64,000 bases of DNA from positions 2,570,001 to 2,634,000 of the forward strand of contig NZ_CP039634.1 in assembly GCF_004923295.1 (NCBI RefSeq), in the 5' to 3' direction. The DNA is from Azospirillum sp. TSH100 (GTDB lineage Bacteria > Pseudomonadota > Alphaproteobacteria > Azospirillales > Azospirillaceae). The notes under the pieces were generated by a model. That model had not been told where the DNA came from, made no database searches, and saw nothing but the letters and a program-made list of their open reading frames with translations. Below, one piece after another: positions 26,719 through 35,753 of this stretch. The translations under genes were made by a program, and so were the position numbers. The first letter of the stretch is position 1. Every line of letters starts with the position of its first letter.

Positions 26719-27471
26719 ATGACCACGACCACCAACACGACCTCCAGCCCGACCCTGAACCAGTACGGCACCTATTCGGGTGGTCTCTCCACCGGGTCGA
26801 AAACGGCGTCCGAAACCAGCAAGACGCCCCAGACCGACGCGGAGAAGACCGCATCGGCGACCAAAGGGCTGGGCGACAATTTCCAGACGTTCCTCACCAT
26901 GCTGACCACGCAGATGAAGAACCAGGACCCGCTGAAGCCGCTCGACACCAACGACATGACCAAGCAGCTGGTCGATTTCGCCAACGTCGAGCAGAACATC
27001 GGCACCAACAGCCGCCTGGACAAGCTGGTTCAGTTGCAGTCCGCCGGCACCGCCTCGACCAACCTCGCCTATCTCGGCCGCACCGTCGCCTTCGAGGGCG
27101 ACAATTTCCAGTACACGCAGGGCATGACCCAGGCGCCACTGGGTTATGAACTGGCAACCTCGGCCAAGTCGGTGCGCGTCGACATCCTGGATGCCAACGG
27201 CAACATCGTCCGCTCGATGCCCGGCGAAACCACCGCCGGCACCAAGCATGCGGTGAGCTGGGACTTCAAGGACAACAACGGCCGCGCGGTGCAGCCCGGC
27301 ACCTATCGCCTGAACGTGGCGCCGGTGGCGGAGAACAAGAACGACACCATCAAGACCACCACCTACACCTTCGGCACCGTCGCCGGTATCGGCAACAACA
27401 AGGACGGCGAGACGGTGCTGAACATCGGCACCAGCGAAGTCCCGCTGTCGAAGCTGACCACGGTCTACTAA
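26719..27471 (+). CDS. flgD: Flagellar hook-capping protein FlgD
   Basis: A 250-residue exported scaffold for hook assembly. The conserved N-terminal block FQTFLTMLTTQMKNQDPLKP (residues 55-74) and the QLVDFANVEQNIGTN motif are diagnostic. The C-terminal FlgD Ig-like and tudor regions follow (WDFKDNNGRAVQPGTYRL). It is 81 bases after fliK. The hook gene flgE, often next to flgD, is not in this window. Confidence 0.93.
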   Translation: MTTTTNTTSSPTLNQYGTYSGGLSTGSKTASETSKTPQTDAEKTASATKGLGDNFQTFLTMLTTQMKNQDPLKPLDTNDMTKQLVDFANVEQNIGTNSRLDKLVQLQSAGTASTNLAYLGRTVAFEGDNFQYTQGMTQAPLGYELATSAKSVRVDILDANGNIVRSMPGETTAGTKHAVSWDFKDNNGRAVQPGTYRLNVAPVAENKNDTIKTTTYTFGTVAGIGNNKDGETVLNIGTSEVPLSKLTTVY

Positions 27472-27583
27472 CCCGGATTCGTTGCACGAACCGATTGCTG
27501 CCAACCTCGACGGATGGGGTGCCGGGACCACCCTGTCCGTCCGGATGAGCAACTACCACCCGATAAAAAGTTAACCCTTTCGT

Positions 27584-27598
27584 TTAGGCATTTGTTAA
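27584..27598. promoter_or_regulatory. Candidate CtrA box upstream of sciP
   Basis: TTAG-GCATTTG-TTAA is a 7-of-8 match to TTAA-N7-TTAA, 62 bases before the sciP ATG, in an AT-rich stretch that also contains a second TTAA at 27571. CtrA controls sciP in Caulobacter. Confidence 0.65.
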
Positions 27599-27660
27599 GT
27601 GCCCGCGCATACAGTACCCCGAAATCGTGGAATCCACAGTTTGGGTTGGAGCGTCCGCGC

Positions 27661-27987
27661 ATGGCACTCATCGAACTCGACACCGGCGATGATTCTGCAG
27701 CCGGTGCATCGGTCATTGGTCCTGAGGGGCGTCCCATGACCGAAAACGACCTTCCCCCGCCCGACACCAAGCGTTGGGTGATGCGCCGCAAGGCGGAAGT
27801 GGTCGCAGGCGTCCGTTCGGGGCTGATCAGCCTGGAGGAAGCCTGCCGCCGCTATACGCTGTCGGTGGAGGAATTCCTGTCCTGGCAACGGCTGATCGAC
27901 AGCCACGGCATGCGGGGCCTGCGCGCCACCCGGCTGCAGGACTACCGCCCCGGCCAGTCCGTCCGCGACCGCGTCGGCGCTGACTGA
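27661..27987 (+). CDS. sciP: SciP-like CtrA inhibitor (DUF1153)
   Basis: A 108-residue small DNA- or protein-binding factor with the DUF1153 core LPPPDTKRWVMRRKAEVV (about residues 31-48), followed by a helix-turn-helix-like EACRRYTLSVEEFLSWQ. In Caulobacter SciP binds CtrA and blocks transcription at CtrA promoters in part of the cell cycle. GGAG lies about 10 bases before the ATG at 27661. A second ATG at 27736 would still keep the domain. Position after the flagellar unit and the CtrA-like box support the call. Confidence 0.88.
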   Translation: MALIELDTGDDSAAGASVIGPEGRPMTENDLPPPDTKRWVMRRKAEVVAGVRSGLISLEEACRRYTLSVEEFLSWQRLIDSHGMRGLRATRLQDYRPGQSVRDRVGAD

Positions 27988-28008
27988 CCCGGTGCGATGA
28001 GTCGAAGA

Positions 28009-28039
28009 AGCGCCGCGGGATCGGCCCGTGGCGCTTTTT
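28009..28039 (+). terminator. Intrinsic terminator of sciP
   Basis: An 11-base stem (28009-28019 with 28025-28035, one G-U pair, loop atcgg) runs into five Ts, 21 bases after the sciP stop. Confidence 0.9.
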
Positions 28040-28074
28040 GCGTTTGGGGTGGTGCGGTACAGGCGGAGCATTCG

Positions 28075-28680
28075 TCAGCCGATTTTCCGACCACAAGCCC
28101 CGCCACAGGCGCCGTCAATCAGCGCCGCCGCCGCACTCGCCACCGCCTCGTTGCCCGGCCCCAGATCCAGGGCGCGGCCGGCGGCATAGGCGCCCTCCAT
28201 CAGCAACTGCAACTGCGCACACAGCCGATCCGGGTCGTCCGCCCCCGCCGCCACGGCCAGCGCATGCAGGCGATCGCGGACCATGCGCTTGTGGCCAAGC
28301 GCCAGCACCCGGACGGGGTTGGCAGGATCGCGCAGTTCGGCGGCAGCGCTGGTGAACGGACAGCCCTGAAATTTCGGATGGTCGATCCAGTGGCCGAGGG
28401 CGGTGAACAACGCCTTCATCTGGGCGCAAGGGTCGCCGGGATGGCGAGCGGTCACCCGGTCCCACCAGGCGGCATGCTGGGCCATGTTGCGCTCCAGATA
28501 GGCGCAGACCAGATCGTCCTTCGAGGCGAAGTTGCGATAGAGGCTCATCTTCGCCACACCGGACCGGGCGATGATCGTGTCGATGCCGACCGCGCGGATG
28601 CCCTCGCGGTAGAACAGTTCCGCCGCAGTGTCGAGAATCCGTTCGCGCGCCGGCTTCCTTGCGCCCTCAGCCTCGGCCAT
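28075..28680 (-). CDS. TetR family transcriptional regulator
   Basis: A 201-residue repressor-type protein. The N-terminal helix-turn-helix spans about residues 11-56 (RILDTAAELFYREGIRAVGI, then SGVAKMSLYRNFASKDDLV). The C-terminal ligand/dimer domain contains HPKFQGCPFTSAAAEL, as in TetR C-terminal-like regulators of the YcdC/AefR type. It is divergent from the MaoC-like gene, and a striking dyad between them is the probable operator. The inducer is unknown. Confidence 0.9.
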   Translation of the reverse strand: MAEAEGARKPARERILDTAAELFYREGIRAVGIDTIIARSGVAKMSLYRNFASKDDLVCAYLERNMAQHAAWWDRVTARHPGDPCAQMKALFTALGHWIDHPKFQGCPFTSAAAELRDPANPVRVLALGHKRMVRDRLHALAVAAGADDPDRLCAQLQLLMEGAYAAGRALDLGPGNEAVASAAAALIDGACGGACGRKIG

Positions 28681-28738
28681 TCCCCACCCTCAGTCCCGTA
28701 TGGCCGGGTCCAAGCCCGGCATTGACCCAGCATTGACA

Positions 28739-28789
28739 ATGATACAGACCTGTCTCTACCATCGCAACGAAGAGACAGGTCTGTATCAT
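28739..28789. promoter_or_regulatory. Paired TetR-type operator
   Basis: A perfect 19-base inverted repeat (28739-28757 and 28771-28789) lies between the divergent tetR and maoC genes. Each arm contains a smaller palindrome, AGAC-CT-GTCT or its complement AGAC-AG-GTCT, the size expected for one TetR dimer. A TTGACA at 28733 abuts the left arm, so binding would block a -35 element for the rightward gene. Two dimers could bind 32 bases apart, centre to centre. Confidence 0.82.
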
Positions 28790-28809
28790 CAAGAACGGAG
28801 ACTCGGGGG

Positions 28810-29253
28810 ATGCGCTATTTCGAGGATGTCACGGTGGGCGACCGCTTCACCGGCGGACCGCTGACGGTCGAGGCGGCGGAAATCGTCGCCTATGCCGCGA
28901 AGTTCGACCCGCAGCCCTTCCATCTGGATGCCGAGGCGGCGAAGGACACGCTGTTCCGTGGGCTGGCGGCCAGCGGCTGGCACACCGCCGGGATGACGAT
29001 GCGGATGATCGTGGGCAGCGATGCCGAGTTGGCCGGCGGCTATATCGGGATGGGCGTCGATGAGATCGGCTGGCCGCGCCCGACCCGCCCCGGCGACGTG
29101 CTGCGCATCGAGATGGAGGTGCTGGAGGCCCGGCGCTCCGCCAAGCGGCCCGACCAGGGCGTGCTGCGGGTGAAGACCACCACCTTCAACCAGAATGACG
29201 AGGTGGTGCAGACCATGACCGCCAATCTGCTGGCCCCCGGCCGACCCGCCTGA
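28810..29253 (+). CDS. MaoC-like (R)-hydratase
   Basis: A 147-residue single hot-dog domain protein. The catalytic Asp/His pair is in AKFDPQPFHLD (Asp33, His38), and GLAASGWHTAGMTMRMIV follows, both typical of MaoC (R)-specific enoyl-CoA hydratases. Such enzymes hydrate enoyl-CoA to (R)-3-hydroxyacyl-CoA in fatty-acid or PHA metabolism. It is divergent from tetR and probably repressed by it through the shared operator. GGAG lies about ten bases before the ATG. Confidence 0.88.
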   Translation: MRYFEDVTVGDRFTGGPLTVEAAEIVAYAAKFDPQPFHLDAEAAKDTLFRGLAASGWHTAGMTMRMIVGSDAELAGGYIGMGVDEIGWPRPTRPGDVLRIEMEVLEARRSAKRPDQGVLRVKTTTFNQNDEVVQTMTANLLAPGRPA

Positions 29254-29266
29254 AAAGACAATCCCT

Positions 29267-29305
29267 GAAAAAGAAAACCCCCGCATCCGGGACGGGATGC
29301 GGGGG
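29267..29305 (-). terminator. Intrinsic terminator of the second TRAP receptor
   Basis: An 11-base perfect stem (29278-29288 with 29295-29305) is followed on the minus strand by TTTTCTTTTT. It ends the leftward dctP-like transcript and faces the maoC stop. Confidence 0.9.
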
Positions 29306-29327
29306 CGGCAGTTTCGGCTTTCCGCCG

Positions 29328-30416
29328 TCAGCGCTTCAGGCCGGCGGTGAAGGCGAAGTTGTCGAAGGAGTTCTCGGCCACCCGGAACCACAGATACTCG
29401 TCGTCGCGGAACTTCTTCCACGGCTCGTAGATCTTGGCGAACTTCGGATTGGCCTTCGCCGTCTCCTCATACAGCTCGGTGGCGGCCTTGTAGCACGCCT
29501 CCATGACCTCGCGTGGGAAGGGGCGCAGCTGGGCGCCGCCGGCGACCAGACGGCGCAGCGCCGCCGGGTTTTCCGCATCGTACTTGGCGTTCATCGTCAG
29601 GTTGGCCTCGAAGCAGGCGGCCTCGAGAACGGCCTTGTACTGCTTGGGCAACTGGTCCCACTGCTGCTTGTTGACCAGCAGCGAGACGTTCAGCCCGCCT
29701 TCCCACCAGCCCGGATAGTAGTAGTACTTGGCGACCTTGTTGAAGCCGAGCTTCTCGTCGTCATAGGGGCCGATCCACTCGGCGGCATCGATGGTGCCCT
29801 TTTCCAGCGACGGATAGATGTCGCCGCCGGCGATCTGCTGCGGCACGGTGCCGAGCTTGGCCAGGACCTGACCGGCGAAGCCGCCGATGCGGAACTTCAG
29901 GCCCTTCAGATCCTCGACGGTCTTGATCTCCTTGCGGAACCAGCCGCCCATCTGCACGCCGGTGTTGCCGGCCGGGAAGTTCACGACGCCATAACCGTCG
30001 AAGAACTCGCGCAGCAGGGCCATGCCGCCGCCATTGTAGATCCAGGCGTTCTGCTGGCGGGCGTTGAGGCCGAACGGCACCGTCGCATCGAAGGTGAAGG
30101 TCGGATCCTTGCCGACATAGTAGTAGCTGGCGGTGTGGCCGCACTCGACCGTGCCGTTCTGCACGGCGTCCAGCACCTGAAGGCCGGGGACGATCTCGCC
30201 GGCGGCGAAGGCGCGGATGGTGAACTTGCCGTCGGTCGCGGCGGCGACACGGGCGGCGATGGTGTCGGCCGCACCATAGATGGTGTCCAGGCTCTTGGGG
30301 AAGCTGGACGCCAGACGCCAATGGATCTCCGGCTGGCTCTGCGCGATGGCGGGGGCCGCCAGGGTGCTGGCGGCAACGCCGACACCGGCAGAAGTCAGGA
30401 AGGAACGACGCTTCAT
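29328..30416 (-). CDS. TRAP transporter substrate-binding protein, second TakP-like copy
   Basis: A 362-residue periplasmic receptor nearly colinear with the product of 1560-2657. It has the same Tat signal [18 protein letters not shown] and shares [37 protein letters not shown] and the WFRVAE.SFD C-terminal block. It differs in surface and ligand-near segments (for example LLREFFDGYGVVNF against [14 protein letters not shown]), so the ligand may differ. No TRAP membrane subunits are adjacent. The ATG at 30416 begins the signal peptide. Confidence 0.9.
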   Translation of the reverse strand: MKRRSFLTSAGVGVAASTLAAPAIAQSQPEIHWRLASSFPKSLDTIYGAADTIAARVAAATDGKFTIRAFAAGEIVPGLQVLDAVQNGTVECGHTASYYYVGKDPTFTFDATVPFGLNARQQNAWIYNGGGMALLREFFDGYGVVNFPAGNTGVQMGGWFRKEIKTVEDLKGLKFRIGGFAGQVLAKLGTVPQQIAGGDIYPSLEKGTIDAAEWIGPYDDEKLGFNKVAKYYYYPGWWEGGLNVSLLVNKQQWDQLPKQYKAVLEAACFEANLTMNAKYDAENPAALRRLVAGGAQLRPFPREVMEACYKAATELYEETAKANPKFAKIYEPWKKFRDDEYLWFRVAENSFDNFAFTAGLKR

Positions 30417-30906
30417 GAACGTTTCCTCATCGTTGTGGCCATGGCGTCGGTTGAACGATGACGCCATTTGCCGAACAGAAGACACCAAGGTCCCCAAACA
30501 ATTCTAGAAATCGCAACGGCTTCCAGACAATTCATCAAATTGCATGGCTTCCATTCCCACCGCTATTCCGCAGAAGGGAAAATACAGCGCGGATGCACGA
30601 CTGCAACGGCGACGGCCAGAGTCCGTCCCATCAAGGATTTTCAAAGCAATGCATGGCAGGAAGAATCCAGGACATGGGTCTGCTCAGTCGAGCATCAGTC
30701 AGCCCTGTCGATCAACCGCGGAACCGTCTTGCCGTTGCCTGAATGGTTACGTGTACCGATGATATATGCGACGCGCGGAATTGCACCCACCCCTACTTTC
30801 GTTCATGGGCTTGGCCGTACGGAATCCGCTCTGCCGATCGCTCCGCCAGAACGCCATTCACACATGCACAATGGCGAATGTGCGGATATTGACACAGTTC
30901 AAAGTT
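30417..30906. other. Less GC-rich intergenic region, about 490 bases
   Basis: This stretch lies between the start of the second TRAP receptor and the 3' end of the rhomboid gene. It is visibly less GC-rich than coding DNA (26 of 60 bases G or C in 30481-30540 by my count). A perfect 8-base inverted repeat (30441-30448 and 30460-30467) lies in the receptor's leader and may be regulatory. No credible gene or RNA was found. Confidence 0.5.
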
Positions 30907-31608
30907 TCAAATTGTCGGAGGACGATTGGCATGTTTGCCGCTCGGCCGGCCCCGACCCGGCAGGATCAGCACGGCGCCCAGCAGAAGACCGGCGGCCAGC
31001 CCGCCGGCATGGGCGCCCCAGCCGACCTCCGCCAGCGGGGACTCGGCCTTCGCCGGCACCAGCGTCATCGCCGCGTTCAACAGCGCGAAAATCAGAATCG
31101 CCCCCTGGACCAGCCGCCGGGGCAGGCGCCGCGACATCATGCCGGAACGGGGACGCATCCACAGGAATGCGCCCATCAGCGCGCAGATCGCTCCACTCGC
31201 CCCGATCAGCGGAGCCATCCGGTCGACCGCCAGCAGCCCCTCCGTCAGCGCCGCCGTCACCGTTCCGGCGAGGAACAGCAGCAGATAGCGCAGATGGCCG
31301 GCGTCCCGTTCAACCACATCGCCCAGCAGCCACAGCACCGCCATATTGGACAGAAGGTGCGTCAGGTCGCCGTGGATCAGGACATGACCGAACAACCCGC
31401 GCCACACTGCGCCCGTCGGCAGCGGCCCGGCCAGTTCGACCGTTCCGAAGAAATAGGCGGGAACGAAGGCGAAGGATTCCGGCGGAAGCCGCAGGACGAA
31501 CGCCAGCACGCAGACGAGAATCAGGATGCGGTTGGCGTAGGGCGGAACGGCCACGGCGGCCGGTCTCCCTCTCCCGCTCCGGCCCTGCCGGTCCAGCGCC
31601 AGCGCCAT
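30907..31608 (-). CDS. Rhomboid intramembrane serine protease
   Basis: A 233-residue membrane protein with about six transmembrane segments. The catalytic dyad is Ser138 in GASGAI and His200 in GAHAGGL; the oxyanion-side His and Asn appear in THLLSN (84-88). The N-terminal 20 residues are basic and cytoplasmic. Rhomboids cut substrates within the membrane; the target here is unknown. It is divergent from the crotonase-fold gene. Confidence 0.9.
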   Translation of the reverse strand: MALALDRQGRSGRGRPAAVAVPPYANRILILVCVLAFVLRLPPESFAFVPAYFFGTVELAGPLPTGAVWRGLFGHVLIHGDLTHLLSNMAVLWLLGDVVERDAGHLRYLLLFLAGTVTAALTEGLLAVDRMAPLIGASGAICALMGAFLWMRPRSGMMSRRLPRRLVQGAILIFALLNAAMTLVPAKAESPLAEVGWGAHAGGLAAGLLLGAVLILPGRGRPSGKHANRPPTI

Positions 31609-31842
31609 GCCCTGCCCTCACCCGTCGGTGCCGCCGTTCCGTGCCGCACAGCCATGCGCGGCGATAGGCCTCACCCCCAATGTAGGAAGGGGTATTGTGG
31701 AAAAACAGCGGTTTCCCACGGCATCCGGGTTGCTCCTATACCGGTCGGACGGATTGGAGCGCCGCCGTCCGGCTGGCACAGTGGTTCTACCATCCGGCGA
31801 AGTTCCGTTTGCCGGACAACGACGACCGGGGAAGAAACGACC

Positions 31843-32640
31843 ATGAACGAACGTCAGGATACCGGCAGCATGACGGTGGACCGCCAGGGCCGCGTCATGG
31901 TGCTGACCATGAGCGACGCCGGCACCCGCAACGCGCTGGGTTTGAAGATGATGGCCGCCGGACGCGATGCGCTGGACGAGGCGACGCACGACCCCAACAT
32001 CGGCTCCATCGTGCTGACCGGGGCCGGCGGCGCCTTCAGTTCGGGCGGGCATCTGAACAACCTCTATCACCATGGCAGCCGGTCGCGATCGGAAAACCGC
32101 GACGGGATCGAGCGCTTTCACGGCTGGGTCCGCGCCATGCGCGAATGCCCGAAGCCGATCGTCGCCGCGGTGGAGGGGCCGGCCGCCGGCGCCGGCTTCT
32201 CGCTGGCGCTGGCCTGCGACCTGATCGTCGCAGCCGAGGACGCGCAGTTCCTGACCGCCTATGTCAGGGTCGGGCTGACAGCCGACGGCGGCGCCTCCGC
32301 CTCGCTCGCCCGCGCCCTGCCGCCGCAGCTCTATGCGGAGCTGATGCTGACCGGCGGCCCGGTCGACGCAGCGCGCCTGCATGCCGCCGGCGTCGTCAAC
32401 CGCGTCACCGCCCCCGGCCGGGCGCTGGCCGAGGCGATCGCCTGGGCCGGAACCATCGCCGAAGGACCGAGCGGCGCCATGGGCCGCGCCAAGAAGCTGA
32501 TGGAACTGGCCTATGGCAGCTTCGCCACCCAGCTTGCCCGCGAAAGCGATCTGTTCGTCGAGGCCCTGCACCATGGCGAGGCGAAGGAGGGCATCACCGC
32601 CTTTTTTGAAAAGCGCCGACCGGTGTTCCACAAGCGCTGA
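31843..32640 (+). CDS. Crotonase-fold enoyl-CoA hydratase/isomerase
   Basis: A 265-residue enzyme of usual crotonase length. The oxyanion hole appears at GAFSSGGHL and in the AVEGPAAGAGFSLALACDL block, and the C-terminal KKLMELAYGS follows. The two catalytic glutamates of rat enoyl-CoA hydratase are not obvious, so isomerase or ring-hydrolase type activity (PaaG-like) is as likely as hydration. The ATG at 31843 is preferred because the upstream frame has no similarity. Upstream it faces the rhomboid gene with a 234-base divergent gap. Confidence 0.83.
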   Translation: MNERQDTGSMTVDRQGRVMVLTMSDAGTRNALGLKMMAAGRDALDEATHDPNIGSIVLTGAGGAFSSGGHLNNLYHHGSRSRSENRDGIERFHGWVRAMRECPKPIVAAVEGPAAGAGFSLALACDLIVAAEDAQFLTAYVRVGLTADGGASASLARALPPQLYAELMLTGGPVDAARLHAAGVVNRVTAPGRALAEAIAWAGTIAEGPSGAMGRAKKLMELAYGSFATQLARESDLFVEALHHGEAKEGITAFFEKRRPVFHKR

Positions 32641-32644
32641 CGTA

Positions 32645-32679
32645 TAAAAAGGACCGGGCGCCGCATGCGGTGCCCGGTC
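32645..32679. terminator. Bidirectional hairpin terminator
   Basis: A 12-pair stem with one G-U pair (32652-32663 with 32668-32679, loop catg) lies between convergent genes. On the minus strand it is followed by CTTTTTAT, making it a good terminator for the chemoreceptor gene, and it starts 12 bases after the crotonase stop. Confidence 0.85.
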
Positions 32680-32702
32680 TCCTAACTGTCAACGAGCACC
32701 CG

Positions 32703-34181
32703 TCAGCGCACGAGGACGTGCGCCGCCTCCTTCGTCCGTTCGACCGCACCGGCAACCTGACTGACCGCGCTGGAAATGGCGGTGATGTTGGCGGTCACCG
32801 TCGCCACGGCGGCGGATGCGGTCTGCATGTTGGACGACATGTTCTGGGTGACGGCGCTCTGCTCCTCCACCGCCGATGCCGTGCCGGTCACATGCTCGCG
32901 CACCACCGCGACCGCTTCGCGGATGGCGTTCAGCGCGGTGGCGACCTCGGTCGAGGTCGACTGGATGCCCTCGATCTCGGCGGAGATCTGCTCGGTCGCC
33001 TTCCCGGCCTGGTTGGCGAGATTCTTGACCTCCGAAGCGACGACGGCGAAGCCCTTACCCGCCTCGCCGGCCCGCGCCGCTTCGATGGTGGCGTTCAGGG
33101 CGAGCAGATTGATCTGGCCGGCGATGCTGTTGATCAGCCCGACGATGCCGTTCATCGCCTGGGCGGCGGCAGCCAGCCGGTCGGTGCTTGCCGCCACCGC
33201 GACGGTGCGGTCGAAGGCGCCGTCCGTGGCCGAACGGGCCCGGCTCATGCTTTGGGAAATCTCGCCGATCGACGCGACAAGTTCCTCCGCACTGGCGGCA
33301 ACCGCCTGAACGCTGGCGGAGGTCGATCCGGCGGCGTCGTTGGCCGAATGGGCTTCCCCCATCGACAGATGAAGCGCCTGGTCGACCTCGCCGAAATTCT
33401 TGTCGATCATGACCTTCAGGTTGTTCAGCAGCGAAACCTGCGCGGTCACGTCGACCGCGAACTTCACCACCTTGGTGACCCGTCCCTTCTCATCGAAGAT
33501 CGGGTTGTAGGCGCCCTCGATCCAAACGACCTTGCCGCCCTTGCCGATCCGCTTGTACTGCGCCGCCTGGAATTCGCCACGGCGCAGGGTTTCCCAGAAC
33601 CTGGAATATTCGGCACTGTCGCGATAGGCCTGCTCGACGAAAATATTGTGGTGCTTGCCGACGACCTCGTCCAGGCGATAGCCCATCACCTTCAGGAAAT
33701 TGTCGTTGGCCTTGGTGATGATGCCGTCGGTGGTGAACTCGATGACCGCCTGCGACCGGCTGATCGCCGCCATCTGCGTGGCGTAGTCGAGGTTTTCCAG
33801 CCGCTCCTTGGCGTCCGCCCATTCGACGACGAAACCGATTCGCTCGGTGCCTTCCGTCAAGGGCGTCACCAGCAGGTCGAACTGATGGCCACCGACCTTG
33901 ATCGTGGCACCATAGGGCTTGGTCAACGCGGCCAGCAGCTTGCGTTGGTGGCTCGGATTCTTGTGGAAGACATCGATGTTGCTGCCGACGAGACGGTTGA
34001 CGTCCAGACGGGGCAGTTCCTTGCGCAGGTCGCCTTCCACCTCGCGCAGAAGCGCCGTCACCGCCGGGTTGACATGAACGATGTTCAGATCCGTATCCGC
34101 CACCATCACCTTGGCCCGCAAGGCGTCCAATGCGGCCAGCTTGCGCCCCAGCGCCCGATTGGTTTTTCCCCGTCCGAACAT
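32703..34181 (-). CDS. Soluble PAS-containing methyl-accepting chemotaxis protein
   Basis: A 492-residue chemoreceptor without any membrane segment, so cytoplasmic. Two PAS domains come first (about residues 20-140 and 145-270; the second contains [17 protein letters not shown] and [16 protein letters not shown]). The signalling domain follows, with the conserved hairpin tip [20 protein letters not shown] and then [13 protein letters not shown] domains often hold heme or FAD, so oxygen, redox or energy sensing is plausible. The ATG at 34181 ([12 protein letters not shown]) is preferred over a GTG at 34205. No other chemotaxis genes are adjacent. Confidence 0.88.
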   Translation of the reverse strand: MFGRGKTNRALGRKLAALDALRAKVMVADTDLNIVHVNPAVTALLREVEGDLRKELPRLDVNRLVGSNIDVFHKNPSHQRKLLAALTKPYGATIKVGGHQFDLLVTPLTEGTERIGFVVEWADAKERLENLDYATQMAAISRSQAVIEFTTDGIITKANDNFLKVMGYRLDEVVGKHHNIFVEQAYRDSAEYSRFWETLRRGEFQAAQYKRIGKGGKVVWIEGAYNPIFDEKGRVTKVVKFAVDVTAQVSLLNNLKVMIDKNFGEVDQALHLSMGEAHSANDAAGSTSASVQAVAASAEELVASIGEISQSMSRARSATDGAFDRTVAVAASTDRLAAAAQAMNGIVGLINSIAGQINLLALNATIEAARAGEAGKGFAVVASEVKNLANQAGKATEQISAEIEGIQSTSTEVATALNAIREAVAVVREHVTGTASAVEEQSAVTQNMSSNMQTASAAVATVTANITAISSAVSQVAGAVERTKEAAHVLVR

Positions 34182-34567
34182 CACCACCCCCACCCGAATA
34201 CTCACGTATGAAGAAGATCATACCGAAATCGAAACAGGGTTCCATTAGGGGAAGCACTAAATCTTGTGATAATTCTCAAACCCTCGAAAAATACCAACCT
34301 TTTACCTGGAACTATAATTACAGGTTGCATTGGTTGGCTCGACAGACAACGTTTACAGGATAAAGCATTTATTATCCGGAATTTCTTTAGAATGGTTTTA
34401 GAATACGAGGCATATGACTTACGAAGTAGATCGATCCATTCGCCGGACAATGGAACGGATGCCAATGACGGCAGCCCAACACATTGAGAAAGAAACTTCC
34501 CGACAACCTCTCCATCCATGCGAATGTATGTTGAACACGCACACCCTGAATTGTAAATATCTCCAAC
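34182..34567. other. AT-rich intergenic region upstream of dprA
   Basis: About 385 bases with composition unlike the rest of the window: 19 of 60 bases are G or C in 34261-34320 by my count. It separates the divergent chemoreceptor and dprA. No supported gene, RNA or transposon end was found. It may hold promoters of both genes or be a remnant of foreign DNA. Confidence 0.5.
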
Positions 34568-35707
34568 ATGATGCAATTCCGCCGCCGCTCCCTGACCGAC
34601 TCCGAACGGCTCGACTGGCTCCGCCTCATCCGAACGGAGAATGTCGGGCCGATCACCTTTCACCGCCTGCTGGAGCAATATGGCAGCGCCGCCAAGGCGC
34701 TGGACATGCTGCCCGACCTGGCGCGGCGCGGCGGGCGGGCAAAACCGCTTCGGATCGCTTCCAAGGCCGAGGCGGAACGGGAAATGCAGGCCAACCGCCG
34801 CTTCGGCGCCCGCCTGCTCTGCACCTGCGAACCGGATTACCCGGAGCCGCTGGCCGCGGTGGACGATGCCCCGCCGGTGATTTCCGTCGCCGGGCATGAC
34901 CATCTGCTGCGGCGCCGCGCGATCGCCATCGTCGGGGCGCGCAACGCCTCTCTCAATGGCAAGAAATTCGCCGAATCGCTGGCGCGCGAGCTGGGAGCGG
35001 CCGGGCTGCTTGTCGTCTCCGGCCTTGCCCGCGGGATCGACACCGCCGCCCATGCCGGCTCTCTCACCAGCGGAACCGCCGCGGTGCTGGCCGGCGGCAT
35101 CGACGTGGTCTACCCGCCGGAGAATGAGGGGCTGTACCGCGACATTCTGGCGCAGGGCGTCGTGGTGGCGGAAAGCGCCATCGGCACCCAGCCGCAGGCC
35201 CGCCATTTTCCGCGCCGCAACCGCCTGATCTCCGGCCTGTCGCTCGGCGTGCTGGTGGTGGAGGCGGCGCTGCGCTCCGGCTCGCTGATCACCGCGCGGA
35301 TGGCGCTGGAACAGGGGCGCGAGGTGATGGCGGTGCCGGGATCGCCGCTCGACCCGCGCTGCCACGGGACCAACAACCTGCTGCGCCAGGGCGCCACCCT
35401 GGTGGAGCGGGCCGACGACGTGCTCCGCGCCATCGAAAACCTGCGCCCGCCCACATTGGCGGAGCCACAGCGCGACCTGTTCAGCGCCCCCGCCTTCCTC
35501 CCGGGCAAGGCCGCCGAACCCGACGAATCCGACCTTGCCAGGGCACGCGCCGTGGTGCTGGAAAACCTCGGTCCCTCGCCCGTCACCATTGACGAACTCG
35601 TTCGCGGGTGCCAATTGTCCGCTCCGGTGGTGCTGACCGTGGTTCTGGAACTTGAGCTTGCCGGCCGAGTCCAGCGTCTTCCCGGTCATCAGGTGTCTCT
35701 TGCCTGA
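34568..35707 (+). CDS. dprA: DNA-processing protein DprA
   Basis: A 379-residue protein. An N-terminal SAM-like helical part begins LDWLRLIRTENVGPITFHRL. The Rossmann-fold DprA core follows with IAIVGARNASLNGKKFAESL, VSGLARGIDTAAHAGSL, GGIDVVYPPEN and FPRRNRLISGLS. A C-terminal winged-helix part ends the protein. DprA loads RecA on incoming single strands in transformation, and it is kept in many non-competent bacteria. The frame has two adjacent ATGs (34568 and 34571). topA follows on the same strand. Confidence 0.94.
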   Translation: MMQFRRRSLTDSERLDWLRLIRTENVGPITFHRLLEQYGSAAKALDMLPDLARRGGRAKPLRIASKAEAEREMQANRRFGARLLCTCEPDYPEPLAAVDDAPPVISVAGHDHLLRRRAIAIVGARNASLNGKKFAESLARELGAAGLLVVSGLARGIDTAAHAGSLTSGTAAVLAGGIDVVYPPENEGLYRDILAQGVVVAESAIGTQPQARHFPRRNRLISGLSLGVLVVEAALRSGSLITARMALEQGREVMAVPGSPLDPRCHGTNNLLRQGATLVERADDVLRAIENLRPPTLAEPQRDLFSAPAFLPGKAAEPDESDLARARAVVLENLGPSPVTIDELVRGCQLSAPVVLTVVLELELAGRVQRLPGHQVSLA

Positions 35708-35753
35708 TCGGCGCCGCTTCGGTTTGGGTGGGCATACGCGAAGGGCTGGTTTC

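Noticed and set aside
27571..27586. Second CtrA box starting at the TTAA at 27571
   Set aside because: The second half-site at N7 spacing reads GTTT, leaving too few matches.
28733..28761. Full sigma-70 promoter for maoC from TTGACA
   Set aside because: The -35 is good, but the -10 region at correct spacing (ctacca or tctacc) is poor, so only the operator is listed.
30417..30906. Possible small RNA or gene in the less GC-rich gap
   Set aside because: No terminator-backed transcript, ribosome site with coding pattern, or conserved structure was seen apart from one short inverted repeat.
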